From the NCBI RefSeq assembly GCF_014633365.1, contig NC_068346.1:16699030-16763029 (forward strand): 64,000 bases of DNA, in the 5' to 3' direction. Below are positions 54,756 to 64,000 of the stretch, one piece after another (position 1 is the first letter of the stretch; each line of letters starts with the position of its first letter). The stretch is from Diospyros lotus. Its lineage: Eukaryota > Streptophyta > Magnoliopsida > Ericales > Ebenaceae. The position numbers were made by a program, and so were the translations under genes. Under the pieces are notes generated by a model that saw only the letters and a list, made by a program, of their open reading frames with translations, was not told where the DNA came from and searched no databases.

Positions 54756-56750
54756 CATTTTCCAAAAGATCGGGACCTATAACACCAGTTAATCTTCTAT
54801 GAGTTCAGGGGTTTTAATTTTTTTAGGATAGATTTTGAATATTAAGTAAATGTTCAATAATAGAGAAATTGAATAAAATAATAAATATAAATATAATTTT
54901 TGCTGAAAATATCATTTGGAACATGAAACTGGGCATAGTCATAACATGATGCCAGCAGGGCCAGGGGCTCAAGACATGTCAATAGTGCCATGTACGTCAA
55001 TAACTAAGGTGTCAAATTTTATCATATAAAGAGTCTAAATATTTTCTAAATAATCTTTAAATTAATTTATATTAAAAATTGTGTCACATCTCAATTCTTC
55101 ACTAATTCAAGCATCTCATTTAAATTAGCCATGGAATATTTTAAAATTGATTGATAAGTGAACTAATTACTACATTATCTTTTTAGTAGAAAATGAGTCG
55201 TTTTCGTAAGAAACTGTATCCTAATATTATATTATTTTTTTTATTTACTTGAGATGTCCAAAGTTCATCTGACTAATTTTCAAGGACGGGTGACTTTTTT
55301 ACCTAATGCACCATTTTGATAAATTCAAATGCGAATACAGTCTACACACACCCAGAATTAGATATTCAGAGTAGTCCACGTAGTCAGCAAGTCTCTATAC
55401 TAATTCAAACTCTGATACTCCATGTAAAATTTTAGGTGCTTTATCACTGCACCATGCATGTGGGATAATAAACTTTGTTTGTACTTTGTATATAGATGAG
55501 ATTTGAATATCTTAATTAGATTTTTTTTATTTTAAAATTTAAGTATTTAATTAGAGCTTCATGCATGTTTCTACGTTTTGCTAATATCTTTTAGGATGTT
55601 AGTAATTAGTAATAATATATTTATATAAATTAAATATATTTATGTTAAATAGTGTTATGTTAAATGGAAATGAAAAAATAATTTTTTAAAAAAAGTAAAA
55701 AATGAAAATGCGGGAGAAACTTCTAAATAAAAAAATATAGGGGCTTTTTGTAAATATAATTTTTAATATAAAAATTATAAAAAATAATTATTCAATCTAA
55801 AAATAAATATAAATTCTATAATATATTAAAACAAATTCTAAAAAAATTAAAAATTTTGTGTTAGAGACAGAAAAAATTCTCTCTCTAATCTCTTTGTGTA
55901 TGAAAATATATTTATAAATTAAAAATACATTTTTGATATTTTCTTAATATTACGAAACTGTCCCAAAATACTTTTGAAATTGTAAAAATAGCTTAGAAAT
56001 GTTTTTTTAGAGTTTCAGAAATAAAATCATTTCAAAAACGCCAAAACAATACCCCTAAGAAGTTTCTGTGCATCATAAATGAATGAATCATATATTCAAT
56101 TTTTAATGAGAATTATTTAGGGTTTACATGATTGCTGTTGCGTTTCTATTTTTTTTTTTAATTTTGTAGATAAAAATAGAAAATTTGGTTTGATGATATA
56201 TTCTTGTTTTCAAAAGTTTTAAAAAAAAATTAAAATTTTAAACCAAAAAAAAAAATTTCATTTTCTCTTTTTATTTTCACTTTTTAATTTTAATAATGTT
56301 TGGTTCACATTGAAATTCAATAACCATCGTTAAGTTTTTTCTCGATAGAGATATTAGACTAACTCACTTAACCTAACTCGAATCAACTCATAGTTTGATG
56401 TGTAGCACCAACCCAATCGTCAATGGGTTTTGATTGTAAACTCACTTTATTTTAAATCTATGATATATTTTGATAACTTTAAAATAACTTTCATCTTAAA
56501 TTAAAATCAATATATTTGTATATATGAATGAATTTATTTTTTAACCCATGTAATGACTACAAAATAATTATAAATTAATCATATTCTAACTTATAATGTA
56601 CTTGCTGTCAAAATTAATGTTATAAATCTCTTAGAATTATTATTTTCATGACCAAGTCAAGAGGTAGTCATATGTTATAACGTTTCAAAATATTTTTAAA
56701 ATATTTAAAGAAATAAATTTGAACTTAATTCTGAAAAAAATTATTTGGGC
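54756..56750. other. AT-rich spacer, no gene
   Basis: No open frame with coding character and no identifiable repeat ends. Confidence 0.6.
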
Positions 56751-56754
56751 AAGT

Positions 56755-57180
56755 GAGTGGATCAAATGGTTTATATGTGTGTATTTATATATATAATAAA
56801 GTATAAAATACATATATATAATTAATACAAAATTTAAGAAAGGAAATAGGGTTGCCAGCGGGTTGGGTCATGTCATGTGCTAGCGCGCCCGGTCCTTGCG
56901 GATGTGTGGTCCATTTCATACCGCGGTCTCAGCTTGGTGTAGTGATCGCTAGCAATTGCCACTGCTCGCTTGCACCTCATTGATTCCTTTTTGACTTTTT
57001 TTTTCCCCTTTCTCTTTCTCTTATGTGATTTTCTCTTATGTGCGTGTAAATACAATTCACAATCAAAGAAAATCTTAAAAAAAAATAAATTAAAATTCTC
57101 TCAAGTTAATTAAATTCTTTAGGAGGAAACTTAAGGTCCTGTAAATGGAAAATTAGTAGATGGTCCCCCACTTGAAAAAG
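56755..57180 (+). repeat. Direct repeat, copy 1 (about 420 bp)
   Basis: Shares TATATATAATAAAGTATAAA, GCCAGCGG, GAGCAATTGC-like, TCTCTTTC and the closing AGGAGGAAA...GGTCC segments with the copy at 57985, at roughly 65-70 percent identity by eye. The central part is GC-rich. Confidence 0.6.
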
Positions 57181-57984
57181 TAGAAATATGTGTAAGTGAT
57201 GAGAAAAAATTAGTAAAGAATAGTCTTAGGTCACATTTGATTGCACCACACACACACGGAGGTGAATTGAGTGTTTAAAAAAAATATCATTTTGAATAAT
57301 GATATTCTGAAAACAATGGTTAAGAATGTTGGAAATGTAACACATAAAATGCAATGTAATAGAAAGTTTTTGAGAAAATATACAAACACACAAGATAAGA
57401 AAATTTTAGAGTGATTTGACTATCGTGAGTCTACATCTACTACTCTAGTTCTTACTAGAGATTTTCAAATCCACTATAAAATTTTAGATTGTGAATCAAA
57501 ATCATTTTACATCATCTAGTTCCAAGCTTGAGTTTCAAGCTTCTTTATCTCTCTTCACCATTGAGTTTCAAGCTTCTTGGTATTTATAGATTTTGATCAC
57601 TTTTCAATCAATGTAGCGATTGGAAGTCAAATTTGTAATTTTTAAATATAAAAATTAGCTATTAGAGAGTTTCTCCATAGAAACAGTTCATAGTTATTTC
57701 AAAATATTAAAAATCAATCGACAATTTAGTAAAACCATTTGGAGGAAGAAGTGACAAGAGGGCTCAGGATGCCATTAAGATGAAATGTTCTGTTTCTCCA
57801 AGAACTTACTATACTCTTCCAAATCAGTGTAGTGTTTGACTTGTTAATAAAATTAAGTATTTTGATAAAATGTCAGTTAATTTTATTTGTTAGAGGTTAA
57901 AAGTACAAGTCTAAAAAAATTTCGACAATAAAATTTCTTTAACGAGGGTTGGGGGTAAGGACTTAATTTTGAGAAAATTCATTT
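57181..57984. repeat. Spacer between the direct repeats with an LTR-like piece
   Basis: Contains a short (CA)n run near 57250. From about 57350 to 57640 a minus-strand TATA box (CTATAAATACC) is followed by leader-like sequence resembling a copia LTR. No ends resolved. Confidence 0.3.
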
Positions 57985-58435
57985 GGCGATATGTACAATA
58001 TATATATATATATTTATATATAATAAAGTATAAAGTACATATATATTAATAAGAAATTAAGAAAAGAAACAAGATGGCCAGCGGCTGGCTCATAGGCCCT
58101 TGGGGACGTGAAGTCCCTTTTTATGAAATGGACCCGACGACCCCATCTTTGTGCAGCGGCAGCGAGCAATTGCTGCTGCTTGCCTACTTAAGGGGTTGCC
58201 TCGGGCGGCCCTGTTGCATCATTGGGGATAGCTTGGAAGCCATCACCCTCCATTGATTTCTTTCACTCTCTTTCCCTTTCTTTTTTTTTTCTCTCATGTG
58301 CATATAAAGGCATTTAAAAAAAAAGTTTTTAAAAAAAAAATCAAAATTTGTTCAAGTTGATTGATTTTTTAAGAGGAAAAATAGGAGTCCTATAAATGAG
58401 AGATTAAGAAATGATCTCCTACTTAAGGGATTTGA
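57985..58435 (+). repeat. Direct repeat, copy 2
   Basis: Second copy of the 56755 repeat, same orientation, about 1.2 kb away. Confidence 0.6.
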
Positions 58436-58857
58436 AACAGGCGAGGAAAAATAAAATAAAAAAATAGAAAAAGAAGAAAAGAAGAGAGAAAACTAGTGAT
58501 GAGAAAAAGAAACTTCCATCTAGGTGATCAAAAAGAGGTTGAGAATAGCAAGCAATATTTTTCTCCAAAAAGACCACAAGATGAGTTTCCCCACCCACAA
58601 ATTCTTAGTTTGTGGCTTTTTTCGTGTTGTATGAGAAATTGAGAATGTGCGCTACTTGGCTTTTCATTTGCATCTATAATGTATGACCATATTATTTTAC
58701 TCTACGTTGCTTAGGCTCGAGGTAAAGTGGTCAATGATATTTCAAGAGGCACTTAGGGTGCTGATTGAGACTCTTAAAATGATACCGACATGGTCACAAG
58801 TCACATCTCAGAGTAGAATTTGTATTCTTTTTTTTTATATGCACATTTTATATAAAT
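58436..58857. other. AT-rich spacer, no gene
   Basis: Purine-rich at first, then AT-rich; nothing coding was recognised. Confidence 0.5.
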
Positions 58858-59535
58858 ATTTTATTTTAAGGGTTCCTTACTTAAAAAGTTCATTTTTAAC
58901 TTAGGTTCATCTTTTAGAATATCCAAATGTTTTAAGTGAGACAAATAGTTTGAAGGGAAAAGAAGTCCTTGAAGCATTATTATTTTTTAGACATGTCTGT
59001 TTTGTAGATGTTATATGTGTTTTTATGTGACACATTAGAAGCATATATAATTCTTATTTTGGTAATGTCAAGTGTATCAAATATGTCGTATTAGTCATGG
59101 GAACTAAGTTTTTTGTTTAAGATACCTCATTTTATTTTGGTGAAACAGATGATATTTGTATTTATATCTTGGGTTATATTGACATAGAAATTTATTCTAA
59201 GGGTTTCATCGTCTAACTTAGGTTCATCAATTGGAATATCTAAATGTTTCACGCAAGGTAAGTGGTTTGAAAGCAAAAGAAATACTTGAAGGATAAGTTT
59301 TGGAAGTTTTGTTATATTTTAGGAATGCCATGTTTTGTAAAATATTATATGTGTTTTTATGTGACACATTAGAAATAGTTATAGGTTTTATTTGATGATA
59401 TCATGTGTATTAAATATGGAAAATCCATTGTACGAACTGAGTTTTTCGTTTAAGGCACATCATTTTATTTTGGAAGAAATGTATGACATTTATGTTTATA
59501 TATCATATTATAGTAACTTAAAAATTTATTTTAAG
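58858..59535. repeat. Imperfect tandem repeat, unit about 335 bp, two copies plus a partial third
   Basis: Units start near 58858 and 59190 and the third begins near 59520. Each contains GGTTCATC, ATATGTGTTTTTATGTGACA and CATTTTATTTTGG in order. Confidence 0.8.
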
Positions 59536-59897
59536 GGTTTTTAAAGACTTCTAATCAGAATACTCGAAAAGTTTTTTTTCTTTAAAAGATATTTTGGAAT
59601 GAATTGCAAATTTAGATTCCTTAATATGAGTTATACATTAAATCATATTCGAGTTCTAAAAATGACTGTGCACACAAGTATCTCACCTTGATAAACTAAA
59701 ACAGATACAAGAATTTAGGTGAAAATGTGAGAATGTTAAAGATAAAATTCCTAAGCATTGCGTAGAAGAATAATTTTTAGTGAATTTAAGAAAAATAAAT
59801 AATAAAAATGGAAAGGCAAACGAATAAGGATTTTGAAAAAAGAAATATAAATCGTAAAAGTTAATGAAGGGTGTTTATGTGAAATATTTTTAAAAAT

Positions 59898-60875
59898 TGT
59901 TGTTGCACGGTTATAAGAATAAATTATGTATAGGAAACCATCGATGGATGACCTACGTGTGGCTTATCCGAGTGATGGATGACTCACATGTGGCGTATCT
60001 GAGCGATAGATGACTTAATTGGGGGATAGATGACTCCTTCGGGCGATGCGTGACATGTGGATTATCCAAACGATGGGTGATTATAGAGGGAGTTGGATAA
60101 CTCTCTCGAGAAGGAGCGACAATGATGGATGAGTTTCTCGGGGGTAGCAACAACGATGGATGAATTCATTGGCTAGGTAGAGAACGATGGATGACGTATC
60201 CAAAAAGAAGATCGGTTAGGGGAGCGGGTGATGATCCTCGCTCAAACCCTTCGATGCCTAAGTTAGCCTCTCCAAAGTATAAAGTAGTCAAATGCAAAAA
60301 GAAGATGTGAGTGCGAGAGATTGAGTATCCAATGAGGGGAAAATACCTCATATTTATAGCGATATGAGGGGTATCCATGTGTCGAGTGGCTCGATTTACC
60401 GAACGGGCATCTCGGAGGTGATTTTGACCAAGTCTTGCGGGGTTATCGGTGCAAGGGTACATACGTGCGAGCATGGGGTATGCAAGTAGACAAGGGGGCG
60501 GCCGAGCGCGCATGTGAGTGTACGTGGGTGAGCGTGTAGAGACATGCATTAGGTACCCCCAACGGACCTCCCTCAAGGGTGTGAAGTACCCTCGAGAGAC
60601 ATCTCTCAAGAGTGGAGGCCCCCCATTTTCCTTGGCCACGCTGCTATGTGGCAGGCTAAGGGGGGAAGCGGCCACTATGACCCATTTCATGTGGCATGGA
60701 GGGCCTGCTATTGGCCACACGAAGAAGCCATGGGTAAGGGTCCTTCCTCCTGGCGGCATGACGCAGCCATGTGGGCTAATGGCCTCCCACGAGGCAACTC
60801 CTAAGGTTGCCACGTGGCGTTTCTTCTTATTGAATTTATTATTATTATTTTTTAATTATTTTGGTAGGCATAACA
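59898..60875 (-). mobile_element. Solo LTR (978 bp)
   Basis: On the minus strand it starts TGTTATGCCTACC and ends GCAACAACA, flanked by AAAAT (59893-59897 and 60876-60880). A minus-strand TATA box GCTATAAATATG at about 60354-60365 fits the orientation. The left third repeats the plus-strand motif CGATGGATGA. The duplication is A-rich, so it is weaker evidence than the others. Confidence 0.7.
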
Positions 60876-60880
60876 AAAAT

Positions 60881-61829
60881 AAATCCCAAAATTATGATGT
60901 GAAAACATATTCTAAGAGCATCTCCAATGGAGAGTGGCATCTAGGGTGCCATCCCTATAACTGCCGAAATGGAACCTTAGATTAAAAATCAACCACTCTA
61001 ATGGGGGTGGCATATGGGGTTTCAAAATGACAACAACCTTCTTGCGGTGCCATTTTTACAACCTATGGAGAGAGAAAAAGAGAGAGATGCAAACTCCAAT
61101 TGTCATTTCTTATAGCTCTATTTCAACTTCTATTAAAATAAATACAGATTACTTGAAGTAGGGGTTTTTAGGCGAGGCGTGCGATGGAGCGAGAGAAAGC
61201 TAGAGAGGTAGTGAGCGATGGAGGGCTAGAGGGGTGAGTTGGCGAGGGTGAGGCCGAGGCGGCGACGCTAGTGAGTGATGGAGCAAGAAAAGTCGAGAGA
61301 AGTAGCAAAACGAGAACGAGGTGAGCGATTGAGGGAAGAGCCGACGAGGGCGAGGCGGCAACCGACGATGGCGAAATGGCGAGGAACGATCAAGCGAGAG
61401 CAAGGGCGAGGACGAGCCGCAAGGGTGAGGGGAGGCAAGCCTTTGAGGGGAAGGAGGCAAGAAGGGGGAAGGAAGTTCTTGGATTGGATTATATAATCAA
61501 TTATATATATAATTATTTTTATCTTAGTTAATTAATTATCAATTATATATAAAAATAAATATTTTTATTTTAGTTAATTGTCAGAATTTAAATTAATTAT
61601 TTTATGTTAGAATTATATATTTTGATTTTAATTTAAAATAAGTATTTTATTTAATTGTTAGAATTTATTTTAATTATTTATTTAAATTTAAAATTTGATA
61701 ATAAAATATTAAAATAACATCCATATTTTGATACCTACCATTAAAGTAAATTTATCTTTTAAGAATATTATAATATTATTTAAAGTTATAAATTAATAAT
61801 TAAGTACCCAAAATCACACTCTCTATAAA
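60881..61829. other. Spacer with a MITE-like end and a GA-rich block
   Basis: AAGAGCATCTCCAATGGAGA at about 60914 looks like the end of a MITE. A GAGCGA/GGCGAGG-rich low-complexity block spans 61170-61490. The rest is AT-rich. Confidence 0.4.
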
Positions 61830-62386
61830 TAGGGGTGGCAATACAGTTTGGCGGGTCGTAATCGTGTCGTATTGAGACACATGTATAACACGTATCAGGC
61901 TAACCCGAACACTACCCATTTAATAATTGTGTCAAATTTTTTAAATCCAAACACGACATGTTTATTAAACGTGTAACACAACACGACCCATTTAACTAAA
62001 CGTGTCGTGTCGTGTCACCTGTTTAACCCGTTTAATTTGAACATGTCGTGCCGTGTCACATGTTAAACGTGTTATTTAGTTTTAAACATGTTATTTCTTG
62101 TATAATCGTGTTAACGTGTTCAGATCAACTCACTAACCCTTTTAATTAAACGTGTCATTTCGTATATAATTGTGTTAACGTGTTCGGGTCAATCCGTTAA
62201 CATGTTTAATTAAATGGGTCATTACGTGTCTAAACGGGTTAGACAGGTTAACCCACCTAAGACACGAAAATAATCGTGTCATAAACAGGTTGACCCGTTT
62301 ATGACTCGAATCTAATTAACCCTAATTCTAACTTGCTTAATTTAGTGTCATGTCGTGTCGTGTAATCAGGTCCTGTCCAAAATTAT
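61830..62386 (-). mobile_element. hAT-type MITE, copy 2 (inverted relative to copy 1, one end decayed)
   Basis: Begins TAGGGGTGGCAAT and carries the same internal order of motifs as 23931-24515 read in reverse, up to GTCCAAAATTA. The final GCCAACTCTA-like end is missing or mutated, and no 8-bp duplication was found. Confidence 0.8.
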
Positions 62387-62407
62387 CAGCCGGAGTCGTT
62401 CTACAGG

Positions 62408-62813
62408 GCCAGACGGGCCTACCGAGTGGCTCACAGAGAGGGGGCAAAAGACGATTTTGCCCCCGCCCACTTTGCAAATTTCCAAAGTAGGTCACTGCCC
62501 CCTACGCGTCTCCCTTGCCATGGCCGCCGATCGCCTCCCCACTGCGCCTCGCTGCAGTCGCCTGGCCTCGCCTCCATTGCCTCTTTGCCATCGTCGCCTA
62601 GCCTCACCTCGGCTCGCTGACAGTCGATGCAGCGACTGTTGGTGAGGCCAAGCGATTGTAACGAGGCGCGATGGAGAGGCGATCGGCGGCCATTGCAGGG
62701 GAAACACGTAGAGCAGAGGGCAATATATGGGAGAAGGAGGGAGAGAATAGGGCGTGGGGGCAAAATGATATTTTTACCCCCTTTCGATAAACCCATCGGT
62801 AAGCCTGCCAGGC
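62408..62813. repeat. Long GC-rich palindrome (arms about 190-215 bp)
   Basis: The left arm (from GCCAGACGGGCCTACCGAG) pairs with the right arm (reverse complement GCCTGGCAGGCTTACCGATG) around a centre near 62629 in CAGTCGATGCAGCGACTG. Shared inner stretches include ATTTTGCCCCC and ATGGCCGCCGATCGCCTC. The short overlapping open frames on both strands are by-products of the palindrome. Confidence 0.85.
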
Positions 62814-62863
62814 ACTCTAGCATTTTCATAGCCGTACCTATAAATGCTCTAAGAAATGGGTGT

Positions 62864-63294
62864 TTTACATGCAACTCCATTCGTCTGACATATTCAACTC
62901 CTAGCTCATAGGCAGATATTTAGTTATTGTTTATTATTTGATTTACTGTTTACCTTTAAACTGACGTACTGATGTTTTGTCGTATACTAAATAACTTGCT
63001 CATGTTTTATCTTTAAAATTTTGAAAACTCAAATAATATGATCAGTTTCTATTTTTTAACAAAAGATAAAAATTAAACCATAAACTAAAAATTGACAAAT
63101 TCTTTAAAGCAGGCGTTTGTACTTTACCAAAAATGTCTTCTAACTAATTGAATTTTTAAAATGACTTATTAGACATCTCTATTCTAAAAAAGTAAAACTA
63201 TTAAACACATTTTTCTTGGTCAGCAAACTATGTAAGAGTATGCACTAACAAGTGCATTTAGCAATGACTTATAGAACACCTTTTTGCGATAATT
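62864..63294. other. AT-rich spacer, no gene
   Basis: Nothing coding is seen in it. Confidence 0.5.
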
Positions 63295-63861
63295 TTGTTG
63301 TCACAAAGCTCGTTTCCTTCCAACATCTTGCACCAAAATGGGTTTTCATTCCCAATCTTGGACCAATCGTCGAAAATGGTGATAAAGACCACTAATCTAA
63401 TCACTTCTCCAAAGGATCCTTCCCAAGAATCATTGTTCATTTTCCAATCACCGTCAATGGAGATTCAATCCAAGGATCGCCAGGCCTTTGGATTTCTCGC
63501 AAGTCCAATGTCTCAAGTGATCTCGACGAACAATGATGTAGCAAATAATGCTAGCTGCGACCTATTTGAGATCGAGAGCTTCTCCACATAGCCATCCTCA
63601 TCGAACCCGTTGTTCCAATGGTGAGACTTATTGGATAAAGCAACGACTTTCAACCCTAGGAAATCGATGGCCTCTATCCTCAGTTGGGATAGCCAGAACG
63701 AGCCGGTAACCTCATTGGTGGGCAGAACGGAGTGTTATAAGCCCAACGAGGCTAGCATCGACTGTAGCATCACCATTACCAAAGGCTTTAACCGAGCCAA
63801 CAATATTACCAACCTCTTCAACATAGAAGACTACTCAAATCAGGAGCAGACAACACACTAA
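63295..63861 (+). pseudogene. Decayed fragment resembling a phytochrome kinase substrate (PKS) gene
   Basis: The first frame (63295-63591) ends NASCDLFEIESFST then TAG; PKS proteins have a conserved SDASSDLFEIES-type block here. The second frame (63631-63861) has ECYKPNEASIDCSITITKGF, close to the PKS block reading EASIDWSVTTAEGFDRAS but with the Trp changed to Cys. The two blocks occur in the family order and spacing. PKS proteins act at the plasma membrane in phototropin and phytochrome signalling. The stop, the changed Trp and the missing N-terminal part argue for a relic. The match is from memory of the family and needs a database check. Confidence 0.55.
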
Positions 63862-64000
63862 AATGATGGTGACAGCAACAACATGGTAGTTATCGATAAG
63901 GAGCAACGAGTTATTGAGCTGTCTAGTCCACCTTATTAGACTACATGGATGCCACATTGTATTGCTTATGTTACGTCAATACGCATGCATTTCATCCTTT
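63862..64000. other. End of window, no feature recognised
   Basis: Short stretch after the PKS-like relic. It may contain more of it, but no motif could be assigned. Confidence 0.4.

Noticed and set aside
56873..58256. Two 60-codon frames in the direct repeats
   Set aside because: They exist because the repeat centres are GC-rich. The two copies do not conserve the same frame.
60166..60985. 215- and 155-codon frames overlapping on opposite strands
   Set aside because: Fully inside or overlapping the solo LTR at 59898-60875. No motif; explained by its GC-rich composition.
62355..62911. Multiple overlapping frames of 64-149 codons on both strands
   Set aside because: By-products of the palindrome and a GC-rich composition.

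Overview
The window is nuclear DNA of a flowering plant, most likely a dicot. The evidence is an intron-rich host gene whose protein is clearly alpha-glucan, water dikinase 1 (GWD1, the R1/SEX1 starch kinase), AT-rich spacers, and a dense load of plant transposon classes (Ty1/copia, Ty3/gypsy chromovirus-like, MULE, hAT, MITE-like). No species can be named from the sequence alone.

Region 1 (1-22.2 kb, minus strand) is the 5' half of GWD1. Twelve coding exons can be traced in phase from the ATG at 21724 down to 3845, giving about 579 residues: plastid transit peptide, first CBM45-type starch-binding module, linker, second CBM45-type module. The catalytic part lies beyond the window. Two full-length gypsy elements (5537-10968 in intron 7, 12941-18445 in intron 6) and a copia element (1-3107, cut by the window edge, in intron 12) are inserted in introns, all in the same orientation as the gene. 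Intron 6 appears to use a GC-AG splice pair.

Region 2 (23.6-36.7 kb) is a nest of insertions whose target-site duplications (TSDs) let it be peeled apart. A 388-bp copia solo LTR was split by a MULE (23835-36487, inverted ends, perfect 9-bp TSD). The MULE was hit by a 585-bp hAT-type MITE (perfect 8-bp TSD) and by a long solo LTR (28668-35120, perfect 5-bp TSD). That LTR was hit by a second solo LTR (29598-33422, perfect 5-bp TSD), which was hit by a third (30709-33046, 4/5 TSD). Stripped of these, the MULE is about 5.6 kb. It carries a decayed transposase fused to an OTU-like cysteine protease domain (plus strand), facing a convergent plant-mobile-domain (PMD) gene (minus strand). The PMD reading frame is restored across the LTR insertion point. 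This is the most interesting object in the window.

Region 3 (39-54 kb) holds a decayed hAT transposase (42195-44340) and a young copia element (46389-53260). The copia has identical-length 228-bp LTRs, a perfect TSD and non-canonical LTR ends (TA...AA). A 1730-bp solo LTR sits in its RNase H domain. Inverted copies of a promoter/leader-like segment lie at 39.2 kb and 53.7 kb.

Region 4 (54-64 kb) is AT-rich spacer with tandem and direct repeats, a 978-bp solo LTR (59898-60875), a second inverted copy of the hAT-type MITE (61830 on), a 0.4-kb GC-rich palindrome (62408-62813), and a decayed fragment resembling a phytochrome kinase substrate (PKS) gene (63.3-63.9 kb).

Apart from GWD1 no intact host gene was found. 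Nearly all other protein-coding sequence is transposon-derived and carries stops or frameshifts.
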